Below, one piece after another: positions 8,622 through 18,444 of a stretch of 44,849 bases of DNA; the stretch's first letter is position 1; each line of letters begins with the position of its first letter. The stretch is from Anaerosomatales bacterium. GTDB taxonomy: Bacteria; Actinomycetota; Coriobacteriia; Anaerosomatales; SLCP01. The translations under genes and the position numbers were made by a program. A model generated the notes under the pieces. That model worked only from the letters and a program-made list of their open reading frames with translations. It made no database searches and was not told the origin of the DNA. The stretch covers positions 1 through 44,849 of the forward strand of contig JARGFT010000012.1 of the NCBI GenBank assembly GCA_029210645.1. Direction: 5' to 3'.

Positions 8622-8906
8622 ATGGCCGGCGGACGTATCAGCGTACACGTCACCCCCAGGGCGGCGCGCGACGAGGTCGCGGGGTGGCGTGGGGGTGAGC
8701 TGTCGGTACGGGTGACCTCACCACCGGAAGGCGGCAAGGCGAACGCGGCAGTGTGCCGGGCGGTTGCAGCGGCACTCGGAGTGCCCAAGTCCTCGGTGAG
8801 TGTTGCGCGCGGTCACGCGTCGCGACATAAGCTCCTGGAAGTCGAGAGTCTCGATGACGAGGCGATCCGCACGGTCCTCGGCGAACCGGCCGAGCCGCTC
8901 TTCTGA
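8622..8906 (+). CDS. DUF167 family protein (YggU-like)
   Basis: A 94-residue single-domain protein. DUF167 features are 'ISVHVTPRAARDEV' at the N-terminus, 'SPPEGGKANAAVCRAVAAAL' in the middle and 'VSVARGHASRHKLLEV' later. The biochemical role of the family is unknown. The ATG lies 10 nt after the divIVA stop, and its ribosome binding site is weak. The gene commonly follows yggT/divIVA in other genomes, which supports the call. Confidence 0.85.
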   Translation: MAGGRISVHVTPRAARDEVAGWRGGELSVRVTSPPEGGKANAAVCRAVAAALGVPKSSVSVARGHASRHKLLEVESLDDEAIRTVLGEPAEPLF

Positions 8907-8930
8907 CCTCGCTACGGGACAGCGCCTTCG

Positions 8931-8960
8931 TTGACCCTGCGCACGAGCGTGCGCTACCAT
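8931..8960 (+). promoter_or_regulatory. ileS promoter
   Basis: TTGACC (8931-8936) and TACCAT (8955-8960) are separated by 18 nt, giving a good sigma-A-type promoter with initiation near 8967. The spacer holds a 6-bp-arm palindrome, GCGCAC (8939-8944) and GTGCGC (8949-8954). Downstream, 8970-8987 forms a 7-bp hairpin (GCGGCAC, loop of four C, GTGCCGC) at the start of the leader RNA. Confidence 0.55.
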
Positions 8961-9004
8961 CGCACACATGCGGCACCCCCGTGCCGCGAACCAGCACGAC
9001 CAGC

Positions 9005-9278
9005 GGCTATGACGGGGACGAGTAGGCGAGCGCACCTGCCGTCGAGCGAGCGGGGACAGTGGAAGCCCGCGGGCAGAACCTCGAGCGAAGATCACCCCAT
9101 CAGCCTCGGATCGAACGTGGACCGGCTCCGGGCGGACCATCAGTAGACCCCGACGGATGCCTCCGTTACCGGGCGACCGAGTGGCGAGTGGGGCCTGCGG
9201 TCAGGCCCCGTGCAAGCTGGGTGGTACCGCGGAGCGGCGAGTCGCGCTTCGTCCCGGCGAGGGACGGGCGCGTTTTTT
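9005..9278 (+). ncRNA. T-box riboswitch, tRNA-Ile responsive
   Basis: A leader RNA controlling ileS. The Stem I base pairs GGCT (9005-9008) with AGCC (9102-9105) and GGGG (9014-9017) with CCCC (9095-9098). The asymmetric internal loop between these helices matches the T-box K-turn (GA) motif. The specifier loop has AGTA (9021-9024) opposite GAA (9087-9089), followed by the specifier triplet ATC (9091-9093), an isoleucine codon. Stem III is a perfect 8-bp hairpin (9190-9197 with 9202-9209, loop CGGT). The T-box proper is TGGGTGGTACCGCG (9218-9231). Its TGGT (9222-9225) can pair with the ACCA end of uncharged tRNA. The rest of the 402-bp gap between DUF167 and ileS is the promoter and a short hairpin. 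Confidence 0.93.
9243..9278 (+). terminator. T-box terminator hairpin
   Basis: CGCGC (9243-9247) and CGTCCC (9250-9255) pair with GGGACG (9261-9266) and GCGCG (9268-9272), interrupted by a small internal loop and followed by six T (9273-9278). This is an intrinsic terminator mutually exclusive with the antiterminator that includes the T-box sequence. It implies transcriptional control, unlike the translational ileS T-boxes described in mycobacteria. Confidence 0.85.
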
Positions 9279-9308
9279 CGTGCCCTCGACACGACGAGAG
9301 GACCTGAC

Positions 9309-12104
9309 GTGGACTACAAGAGCACGATGAACCTGCCGCAGACCGAGTTTCCCATGCGCGCGAGTCTCGCGACGCGGGAGCCCGAGTGGCTGAAGTACTG
9401 GGAAGAGATCGACGTCTACGGCAAGACGCTCGAGGCGACCAAAGACGCACCACCGTTCATCCTCCATGACGGACCTCCGTACGCCAACGGCCACATCCAC
9501 ATGGGCACCGCCTTCAACAAGGTCTTCAAGGACCTCATCGTCAAGTACAAGACGATGCGCGGCTTCTACTCGCCGTACGTGCCCGGGTGGGACTGCCACG
9601 GTCAGCCCATCGAGCATCAGGTCGAGAAGAACCTCGGACCGGAGAGGATGGCCGAGATCTCCCGGGTCGATCTGCGAGCGCTCTGTCGCGACTACGCGAT
9701 GCGTTTCGTGGGCGTGCAGTCCGCCGAGTTCCAGCGCCTCGGTGTCAGGGGCGATTTCGAGCGGCCGTATCTGACGCTTCGCCCCGAATATGAGGCGGGC
9801 AACGTCCGCATCTTCGCCGAACTCTACCGTCGCGGCATGATTTACAAGGGATCCAAACCCATCCACTGGTGCACGCGGTGCAAGACCGCGCTCGCCGAGG
9901 CAGAGATCGAGTACGGCGACGAGACCTCGGACTCGATCTACGTCGGTTTCGAGCTGATCGACCCGCCGGACGTCTTCGCCGCGGCCGGGCTGCCCGTCTC
10001 GATCCTCATCTGGACCACCACGCCGTGGACGCTGCCCGCCAACGTGGCGGTGACCCTTGCCGAGGACGCTTCGTATGTCGGCGTCGTCGCTGGTGGGAAG
10101 GTGCTTGTGTTCGCCGAGGAGCTCGTAAGCCAGGTGGCCGAGGTCGCCGGTTGGGAACGGATCGAATACGTGTGCGGTGACGACGGGGAGCCTGCGCGTA
10201 TGCGTGGAAGCGAGCTCGCAGGTTTGCGTTACCACCAGCCGATCCACGCAGACTTGGAGGGTGTTGTCATCACCGGTCCTCACGTGGAGCTTTCGACAGG
10301 GACCGGTGCGGTACACACCGCTCCGGGCCACGGCGAGGAGGACTGGCTCGTCGGACGGGAGTTCGGTCTGCCCTCGCTCATGCCTGTGGACGACAACGGG
10401 GTCTTCGACGGAGGCGGAGGGCGCTTCGCGGGGATGCACGTCTATAAGGCCAATCCGGCCATCATCGACTATCTGCGCGAGGAGGGCTCGCTTCTCCACG
10501 CGGGCACGACGTCGCATTCGTATCCACACTGCTGGCGCTGCAAGCAGAAGGTGATCTTCCGCGCCACCGAGCAGTGGTTCGTTTCGATGGACCACGTCGA
10601 TGAGGGTCGTCCCCTGCGCGAAGGCGCGCTGGAGGCGATCGGGACGGTCGAGTGGATCCCCGGATGGTCGGTCAATCGCATCCGCTCGATGGTGGCCGAC
10701 CGCCCCGATTGGTGCATCTCGCGCCAGCGCGCGTGGGGCGTTCCGATCCCGGTGTTCACCTGTGCCGCATGCGGCGAGACCGTTGCTAACGACGAGACCT
10801 TCGAAGCCGTGATCCGGCTCTTCGAGACCGAGGGTGCCGATGCGTGGTTCATCAAGGACCCCTCGGAGTACCTGCCCGCCGGTGTGACGTGTCCCCGCTG
10901 TGGTGGGACCACGCTCACGCCGGAGGACGACATCGTCGATGTGTGGTGGGAGAGCGGCGTGAGCCACACGAGCGTGCTCGACAACTACGAGGAACTCCAT
11001 CGGCCGGCCGAGCTCTACCTCGAGGGAAGCGACCAACACAGAGGCTGGTTCCAGTCCGCGCTGCTGACGTCGGTCGGCGCCTACAACGCAGCGCCCTACG
11101 AGCGCGTGCTCACTCACGGCTTCATCGTCGACGGCGATGGCCGCAAGATGAGCAAGTCGCTCGGCAACGTCATCAGCCCGCTCGACGTCATCGAGAAGTC
11201 CGGCGCCGACATCATCCGCCTGTGGGCCGCTGCCGCCGACTACAGCCAGGATGTCTCGATCTCCGACGAGATCCTCGACCGGACAAGCGAGGCGTACCGC
11301 AGGATGCGCAACACCTTCCGCTTCCTGCTCTCGAACCTGTACGACTACGAGCCGTCGATGGCCGTCGAGTGGGAGCAGATGCCTGAGATCGACCGCTACG
11401 CGATGGTCAAGCTCGCAGACCTCGTCGAGCGCGTGACCCGCGCCTATGACGAGTGGAAGTTCCACCAGGTCTACCGTGCGGTGTTCGACTACTGCGTGGT
11501 GGACCTCTCCTCATTCTATTTCGACGTTCTCAAGGACCGCCTGTACTCGGATGCAGCGGGCTCGCTGTCGCGCAGAAGCGCTCAGACGGTGCTCTCGCAC
11601 ATCCTCGGAGCGCTCGTCAGGCTCGTCGCTCCGGTGCTCACTTTCACCTCCGAGGAGGTCTGGCACTTCATGCCCGAGAAGATGCGCGAGGACCTTCCAA
11701 GCGTTCAGCTCGCGGGGTGGCCAGTGGTCGAGATCCCCTCTGCCGAGGAAGCGGCGCGCCTGCGGGACTCCTACCGCGTGGTACTCGAGGTACGCGATGT
11801 CGTCACGAAGGCGCTCGAAGACGCCCGCAACGCCAAAGTGGTGAACAAGAGTCAGGAGGCGGCGATCGCTCTGACAGCGCCGACAGATGCACTTGACGAG
11901 CTTACGGAACGCGGTCTGGAGGCGCTTGCCGAGATGTTCATCGTCTCGGCGGTCCAGATCGCCGAGGGCGACCAGATCTCGGTGGCCGTCGAGCCGGCAT
12001 CGGGCGAGAAGTGTCCGCGGTGCTGGAACTACCGCGAGATCGGGGTTGATCCGGCCCGACCGGAGCTATGCGGCCGGTGCGCCGGGGTACTTGCTGACGG
12101 GTGA
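9309..12104 (+). CDS. ileS: Isoleucyl-tRNA synthetase
   Basis: A 931-residue class I aminoacyl-tRNA synthetase. The HIGH signature appears as GHIHMG starting at residue 61 and KMSKS is at 613-617. The editing (CP1) domain includes 'WTTTPWTLPANVAV'. A C-terminal zinc site is complete with C902, C905, C921 and C924. The GTG at 9309 is preferred because GAGAGG lies 7 nt upstream. The next ATG (9327) would also work, and the open frame upstream runs into the T-box. Expression is controlled by the preceding T-box. Confidence 0.95.
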   Translation: MDYKSTMNLPQTEFPMRASLATREPEWLKYWEEIDVYGKTLEATKDAPPFILHDGPPYANGHIHMGTAFNKVFKDLIVKYKTMRGFYSPYVPGWDCHGQPIEHQVEKNLGPERMAEISRVDLRALCRDYAMRFVGVQSAEFQRLGVRGDFERPYLTLRPEYEAGNVRIFAELYRRGMIYKGSKPIHWCTRCKTALAEAEIEYGDETSDSIYVGFELIDPPDVFAAAGLPVSILIWTTTPWTLPANVAVTLAEDASYVGVVAGGKVLVFAEELVSQVAEVAGWERIEYVCGDDGEPARMRGSELAGLRYHQPIHADLEGVVITGPHVELSTGTGAVHTAPGHGEEDWLVGREFGLPSLMPVDDNGVFDGGGGRFAGMHVYKANPAIIDYLREEGSLLHAGTTSHSYPHCWRCKQKVIFRATEQWFVSMDHVDEGRPLREGALEAIGTVEWIPGWSVNRIRSMVADRPDWCISRQRAWGVPIPVFTCAACGETVANDETFEAVIRLFETEGADAWFIKDPSEYLPAGVTCPRCGGTTLTPEDDIVDVWWESGVSHTSVLDNYEELHRPAELYLEGSDQHRGWFQSALLTSVGAYNAAPYERVLTHGFIVDGDGRKMSKSLGNVISPLDVIEKSGADIIRLWAAAADYSQDVSISDEILDRTSEAYRRMRNTFRFLLSNLYDYEPSMAVEWEQMPEIDRYAMVKLADLVERVTRAYDEWKFHQVYRAVFDYCVVDLSSFYFDVLKDRLYSDAAGSLSRRSAQTVLSHILGALVRLVAPVLTFTSEEVWHFMPEKMREDLPSVQLAGWPVVEIPSAEEAARLRDSYRVVLEVRDVVTKALEDARNAKVVNKSQEAAIALTAPTDALDELTERGLEALAEMFIVSAVQIAEGDQISVAVEPASGEKCPRCWNYREIGVDPARPELCGRCAGVLADG

Positions 12105-12120
12105 GTGTGCATGAAGTGCC

Positions 12121-12168
12121 CACCGGGGGCGCCGACCGCGATGCGGAAGGAGCCCCCGGTGGTATAAT
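12121..12168 (+). promoter_or_regulatory. Promoter with 10-bp dyad upstream of the DksA-like gene
   Basis: A consensus -10 TATAAT is at 12163-12168. Directly upstream, CACCGGGGGC (12121-12130) and GCCCCCGGTG (12152-12161) form a perfect 10-bp inverted repeat with a 21-nt spacer covering the -35 region. There is no obvious -35 hexamer. The repeat may bind a regulator, or form a GC-rich hairpin behind ileS; it lacks a T-run, so it is not a standard terminator. Confidence 0.5.
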
Positions 12169-12184
12169 CTGAGGTAGACGAATG

Positions 12185-12206
12185 AGCGCCTGGCTTTCCG
12201 GGCGCT
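12185..12206 (+). promoter_or_regulatory. Leader hairpin upstream of the DksA-like gene
   Basis: AGCGCCTGG (12185-12193) pairs with CCGGGCGCT (12198-12206) in a 9-bp stem (one T-G pair) with a CTTT loop, followed by only TT. It lies in the 5' untranslated RNA, about 34 nt before the start codon. The role is unknown. Confidence 0.35.
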
Positions 12207-12239
12207 TTACGATACCCGCAACCGCGAGGTGAGACGACC

Positions 12240-12605
12240 ATGGATGCCACCACCACAAACATGCTGCGTACCTTCCTCGAGTCGGAGCAGGCGCGGCTCT
12301 TGACCGAGATCGAGGAGATGGAGATCGAGGGTCACGAGGCCTTGTCGGAGGCGAGCGGCGAGAACAATTACCGCGATCACATGGCCGATCAGGGCTCCGC
12401 GACGTTCAGCCGTGAACTCGACATGACTCTCGACGACAACGTTCGGGAAGCGCTCTCGGGGGTCGAGAACGCACTCAAGCGCATGGATGAGGGCGTCTAC
12501 GAGGTGTGCGAACGGTGCGGGGCCCCCATCGGTGAGGAGCGCCTCAAGGCGATGCCCACTGCGACGATGTGTATCACGTGCAAGGCAGCCGAGGAATCGC
12601 GATAG
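12240..12605 (+). CDS. DksA/TraR-type C4 zinc finger protein
   Basis: A 121-residue protein with an N-terminal coiled coil (about residues 5-80) and a C-terminal four-cysteine zinc finger made by C90, C93, C111 and C114 ('CERCGAPI' and 'CITCK'). Proteins of this type bind RNA polymerase through the secondary channel in proteobacteria. Actinobacterial and Firmicutes relatives (YteA/YocK-like, or RbpA-unrelated DksA-like proteins) are less well understood. The conserved 'DHMADQGSATFSRELDMTL' region matches the general stress/DksA-like subfamily. It has its own promoter and is followed by lspA with overlapping reading frames. Confidence 0.85.
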   Translation: MDATTTNMLRTFLESEQARLLTEIEEMEIEGHEALSEASGENNYRDHMADQGSATFSRELDMTLDDNVREALSGVENALKRMDEGVYEVCERCGAPIGEERLKAMPTATMCITCKAAEESR

Positions 12606-13174
12606 AGACGCGCCGGCCCGGCGTCCTCTTCCTCGGCACCCTGGCCGCCGTCGTCCTTGTCGACCAATGGGTCAAGACTGTGGTCCGTGGCGCGCTGCGT
12701 CCCGCCGAGTCCATCCCGGTCATCGACGGGTTCTTCCACATCACGCACGTCCGGAACACGGGAGCTGCATTCGGTCTCATGCCCGGTCAGCGCTCGCTGT
12801 TCATCCTCACGTCGCTGCTCGTACTCGTGGCGATCGCGCTGTACTGGTGGCGCGCACGGCCCCGGAGCTTTGTGCTGGCGCTCTCGCTCGGGCTCGTCTC
12901 AGGCGGTGCGATCGGAAACCTGATCGACCGTGTCGTCGCAGGCCGGGTGACGGACTTCTTCGATTTCCGGGTCTTCCCCGTGTTCAACGTTGCCGACATG
13001 GGGATCGTGGTGGGTGCCGTGGGCCTGTTCGCCTGGGCGTTGTTCGCTCCTATCGAGCCACACCAGCAGGTCGAGGCGGAACCGGAGGGCGGCGAGGGTG
13101 ATCTGGAGAACCCGGCCTCCCTGCAGACCCAGGCCCCTGTACGGGACCCGGGCACAGACGGGGATGCCCGGTGA
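12569..13174 (+). CDS. lspA: Lipoprotein signal peptidase LspA (start uncertain)
   Basis: Signal peptidase II, the membrane aspartyl protease that cleaves prolipoproteins such as PstS. Motifs are 'VVLVDQWVK', 'THVRNTGAAFGL', 'GGAIGNLIDRVVAGRVTDFFDF' and 'VFNVADMGIV', which contain the two catalytic aspartates, within four hydrophobic segments. The C-terminal 40 residues are a hydrophilic tail. The canonical starts (ATG 12569, GTG 12578) lie inside the preceding gene and lack a ribosome binding site. An ATA at 12602 overlaps the upstream stop (ATAG) with GAGGA 6 nt upstream and would give a typical N-terminus, so it may be the real start. The gene overlaps rluD by GTGA. Confidence 0.88.
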   Translation: MYHVQGSRGIAIETRRPGVLFLGTLAAVVLVDQWVKTVVRGALRPAESIPVIDGFFHITHVRNTGAAFGLMPGQRSLFILTSLLVLVAIALYWWRARPRSFVLALSLGLVSGGAIGNLIDRVVAGRVTDFFDFRVFPVFNVADMGIVVGAVGLFAWALFAPIEPHQQVEAEPEGGEGDLENPASLQTQAPVRDPGTDGDAR

Positions 13175-14181
13175 GCGGTTCGAGGCGCTTCGAGTTCGCC
13201 GTTCGTGGAGAAGACGCAGGCCAACGTCTCGACACGCTCGTAGGCCAGTCCGACGAGGTCGTTTCCCGAACCGCAGCGGCCCGCCTGATCGATGCGGGCA
13301 TGGTCAGAGTGAACGGGGAGCCCGTCTCCAAGAAGCACGTCGTGCGCGCTGGCGAGCAGGTGTCGGTGGAGATCCCGCCCCCCGAGGGCTACGACCTCGA
13401 GCCGGAGGACATCCCGCTCGACATCCGCTTCGAGGACGACGACATGATCGTGCTTTCCAAGCAGGCTGGCCTCGTCGTCCATCCCGCGCAGGGCAACTGG
13501 ACCGGCACCCTCGTGCATGCGCTGCTCTCGCACGCCCGCGAGCTTGGTAGCCTGCAGGGCGAGGACCGCCCGGGCATCGTGCACCGCCTGGACAAGGACA
13601 CCACCGGGCTCATGATGGTCGCGAAGAACGACCGCTCGCAGGCGGCGCTTTCCGAGGCGATCAAGATCCGCGCCATCGACCGGCGCTACCTCGCGCTGGT
13701 CCACGGCTACATCGCACCGGACACCGGGCTGATCGACGCACCGCTCGGGAGGGACCCCCGCGATCGCAAGCGGATGGCGGTGGTCGAATCGGCATCGGCG
13801 CGCCAGTCGGTCACGACGTTTCGCGTGCTCGAGCGCTACATGGCAGGCGCGTACGATGACGGCTACACCCTGGTGGAGTGCAAGCTCTACACCGGCCGCA
13901 CGCATCAGATCCGCGTGCACATGGCCTACATCGACCACGCGGTCGTCGGCGACCAGACCTACGGGCAGCGCAAGCTCAAGGCGGACCGCGGCCTGACCCG
14001 TCAGTTCCTGCACGCCTACCGGCTCGAACTCGACCACCCGATCACGGGCGAGCGCCTCGCGTTCGTCGACTCGCTCCCGGACGATCTGGCCCGTGTGCTG
14101 CGGGAGATCGAGCCCGATTCGATGAATCGGACCGAAGCAGGGGAGGAGGTCGCGGCCGCTCTCGAGCAGGCGCGTTCGTGA
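13171..14181 (+). CDS. rluD: RluA/RluD family pseudouridine synthase
   Basis: A 336-residue rRNA-modifying enzyme. An N-terminal S4 RNA-binding domain (about residues 15-75, 'QRLDTLVGQ...SRTAAARLIDAG') precedes the catalytic domain. The catalytic aspartate is D141 in 'GIVHRLDKDTTGLMMVAK'. 'RRYLALVHG' and 'YTGRTHQIRVHMAYIDHAVVGD' complete the family pattern. It starts at GTG overlapping the lspA stop, a gene order (lspA-rluD) common in bacteria. The exact rRNA position modified cannot be read from sequence; RluD-like activity on 23S rRNA is likely. Confidence 0.9.
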   Translation: MSGSRRFEFAVRGEDAGQRLDTLVGQSDEVVSRTAAARLIDAGMVRVNGEPVSKKHVVRAGEQVSVEIPPPEGYDLEPEDIPLDIRFEDDDMIVLSKQAGLVVHPAQGNWTGTLVHALLSHARELGSLQGEDRPGIVHRLDKDTTGLMMVAKNDRSQAALSEAIKIRAIDRRYLALVHGYIAPDTGLIDAPLGRDPRDRKRMAVVESASARQSVTTFRVLERYMAGAYDDGYTLVECKLYTGRTHQIRVHMAYIDHAVVGDQTYGQRKLKADRGLTRQFLHAYRLELDHPITGERLAFVDSLPDDLARVLREIEPDSMNRTEAGEEVAAALEQARS

Positions 14182-14207
14182 TTCTCCGGAAAGCCGACGT
14201 GCGGGGG

Positions 14208-14236
14208 TTGGAATACCCGCGGACTACTGCTATCTT
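14208..14236 (+). promoter_or_regulatory. pyr operon promoter
   Basis: TTGGAA (14208-14213) and TATCTT (14231-14236) are spaced by exactly 17 nt. The TG at 14228-14229 makes an extended -10. Initiation would be near 14243, just before the PyrR-binding RNA element. Confidence 0.65.
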
Positions 14237-14240
14237 CGGT

Positions 14241-15887
<1,647 letters not shown>

Positions 15888-15904
<17 letters not shown>

Positions 15905-17180
15905 GAACGGACGGCTGGTCGACCCGGAGGTCGGGCTCGACGTGGTCACCGACATGATCGTGCGGGACGGCCGGATAGTCGAGATCGGCGAGGACCTGTC
16001 CGTCCCGAAGGGCCAGACCGTCGAGTGCGCCGAGAAGATCGTCGTGCCCGGCCTCGTAGACGTACACACACACCTGCGCGAACCGGGCAGGGAGGACGAG
16101 GAGACGGTGGCATCCGGCACACGGGCCGCAGCTCACGGAGGGTTCACGGCGGTGTGCGCGATGCCGAACACCAACCCGATCTGCGATACCGGTTCGAAGG
16201 TCCGTTTCCTCATCGAGCGTGCCGAGGAAACCGGCGTGGTACGCGTGTACCCGGTCGGCTCGCTCACCGCCAAGCAAGAAGGCGAGGCCATCGCCGAGAT
16301 CGGCGATATGGTCGCCGAGGGCGCGGTGGCCTTCTCCGATGACGGTCGGGGTGTGCAGGACGCCGGCATGATGCGCCGCGTCATGGACTATGCCAAGGCC
16401 TTCGACACCGTCGTGGTGAGTCACTGCGAGGACGAATCGCTCTCGGCGGACGGTGTGGTCAACGAGGGTGTCGTCTCCACGCGGCTCGGCCTTGCGGGGT
16501 GGCCTGCGGCTGCCGAGGAGATCGCCGTCGCTCGGGACATCAGTCTTGCCGAGCTGACCGGGTGCCGCCTGCACCTCGCACACCTCTCGACCGCGGGTTC
16601 GGTCGAACTCGTACGGGCCGCGAAGGCCAGAGGGGTACAGGTCACGGCCGAGGTCACCCCGCACCACCTCTTCCTCGACGAGGACGCCATCGGCCGCACT
16701 TACGACACGAGCCTCAAGATGAACCCGCCTCTGAGGACCGCCCGGGACCGCGAGGCGCTCGTGGAGGCTCTTCTCGACGGGACGGTCGACTGTGTCGCGA
16801 CCGACCACGCACCCCATGCGCGGCATGAGAAGGAGCTCGAGTTCGAACTCGCGCCGTTTGGTACGACCGGGCTTGAGACCGCACTCTCGCTTGTGATCAC
16901 GCACCTGGTGCAGCCCGGTCGTATGGCCTGGTCAGATGTGGTGCGCGTACTGGCTCATGCGCCTCGGGCAGCATTCGGTCTGCCTGCGGTCCGTCTGGAA
17001 GCCGGCTCGGTCGCCGACATCACAATCATTGACCCTGAGGCTAAGGTTGAGGTCACTCGCGAGCGGTTCGCATCGAAGTCGGCCAACTCGGCCTTCCTCG
17101 GCGCTACACTGCTAGGCAGGGCGACCGACGTGCTCGTCGAGGGCCGGTTTGCCCTGAAGAACGGAAAGGTGGTCGACTGA
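15888..17180 (+). CDS. pyrC: Dihydroorotase
   Basis: A 430-residue class I (AllB/PyrC-type amidohydrolase) dihydroorotase. The metal-binding 'DVHTHLREPG' has H60 and H62, and the later 'DHAPH' begins at D306. 'PHHLFLDED' and 'KMNPPLRT' are also typical. GTG 15888 is chosen because GGGAGG lies 8 nt upstream; GTG 15879 sits on that ribosome binding site. It overlaps the end of pyrB by 17 bp, and carA begins on the base after its stop. Confidence 0.94.
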
Positions 17181-18434
17181 GTGGCCGATACTGCCGCCCT
17201 GCTCGCGCTCGAAGACGGCACCGTGTTCACCGGGCGTTCGTGCGGTGCGCCCGGCGAGCGTGCAGGTGAGATCGTCTTCAACACGTCGATGTCGGGCTAT
17301 CAGGAGGTCGTCACGGATCCGTCGTACGCCGGGCAGATCGTCACGATGACGATGCCGCACATCGGAAACTACGGAGCGAACGGTGCCGACATGGAGTCCC
17401 GGGGCGTCTTCGCCGCGGGGTTCGTCGTCCGAGAGCTCTCCGATCTCGCCTCGAACTGGCGGGCGGAAGAGACGATGGGGGCGTTCCTCATTCGCCACGG
17501 GGTCGTCGCGATCGAGGGCATCGACACCCGCAAGCTCACCCGCCATATCCGCGAAGCGGGTGCCATGCGGGCCGTGCTCTCGACCGTCGATCTTGACCCC
17601 GCCTCCCTCGTCGCGAAGGCGGCTGCATCGCCGGGGCTCGTCGGCCGCGATCTTGTAGCGGAGGTCTCGGTGCGCGAGCCGTACCGTTGGGGGGCCGAAG
17701 GTCCCGACGGACTGCCGGTCGACACCGGTGTGCTGCCGACATCTCCGCGTTACCGTGTGGTCGCATTCGACTCCGGCATCAAGTACAACATCCTGCGCCG
17801 CCTCGCGGAGGCCGGATGCGACGTGCTGGTCGTGCCGCCGACCACCGGCGCTGCCGAGGTCCTCGCACACGCCCCTGACGGTGTGTTCCTTGCCAACGGC
17901 CCGGGTGATCCTGCGGCAGTCCACTACCTCTACGCGACGCTGACAGAGCTGATCGGCAACGTGCCTGTCTTCGGCATCTGCCTCGGCCATCAGATGCTCT
18001 CGCTCGCGGTGGGGTGTTCGACCTACAAGCTCAAGTACGGGCACCGCGGTGGCAATCAGCCGGTGAAGAACCTGCTCACCGGACGGGTCGAGGTGACGAG
18101 TCAGAATCACGGTTTCTGCGTCGACTTCGGATCGATCGGCCCGTTGCTTGCCGAGGAGTCGGCTGGTCTGGGGTTCGATCCGTCCGACATCGGTCAGTGG
18201 GCCGGCGCAGGCGTCCCCCCGGTCGTGCGCTCTGAGCGGTTCGGGCGGATCCAGCTCACCCACATCAATCTCAACGACATGACGGCCGAGGGTATCCGCT
18301 TGCTCGACGCGCCCGCCTTCTCGGTGCAGTACCATCCTGAAGCAGCGCCCGGGCCTCACGACTCGCGCTACCTTTTCGACGCCTTCACGGCGATGATGGA
18401 CGGGCGGGTCGACTACCTCGCCACACTCGAGTAG
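17181..18434 (+). CDS. carA: Carbamoyl-phosphate synthase small (glutaminase) subunit
   Basis: A 417-residue glutamine amidotransferase that supplies ammonia to CarB. The N-terminal domain ('[20 protein letters not shown]', '[17 protein letters not shown]') is followed by the class I glutaminase with nucleophile C267 in '[10 protein letters not shown]' and the dyad segment '[16 protein letters not shown]'. The protein is about 35-40 residues longer than usual. The extra length lies between '[10 protein letters not shown]' (309-318) and 'THINLND' (360 on), where other CarA proteins have about 10 residues. Its GTG follows directly after the pyrC stop. Confidence 0.93.
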   Translation: MADTAALLALEDGTVFTGRSCGAPGERAGEIVFNTSMSGYQEVVTDPSYAGQIVTMTMPHIGNYGANGADMESRGVFAAGFVVRELSDLASNWRAEETMGAFLIRHGVVAIEGIDTRKLTRHIREAGAMRAVLSTVDLDPASLVAKAAASPGLVGRDLVAEVSVREPYRWGAEGPDGLPVDTGVLPTSPRYRVVAFDSGIKYNILRRLAEAGCDVLVVPPTTGAAEVLAHAPDGVFLANGPGDPAAVHYLYATLTELIGNVPVFGICLGHQMLSLAVGCSTYKLKYGHRGGNQPVKNLLTGRVEVTSQNHGFCVDFGSIGPLLAEESAGLGFDPSDIGQWAGAGVPPVVRSERFGRIQLTHINLNDMTAEGIRLLDAPAFSVQYHPEAAPGPHDSRYLFDAFTAMMDGRVDYLATLE

Positions 18435-18444
18435 GGGAGGATCC

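Noticed and set aside
8939-8954. Palindrome GCGCAC/GTGCGC as an ileS operator
   Set aside because: Six-base GC-only arms are common by chance here, and ileS already has a T-box; noted only inside the promoter entry.
9201-11465. A 754-codon open frame on the minus strand opposite ileS
   Set aside because: It is exactly antisense to a well-conserved ileS and its composition (Arg, His, Asp, Val rich) is the usual mirror of GC-rich codons. No family motif or ribosome binding site.
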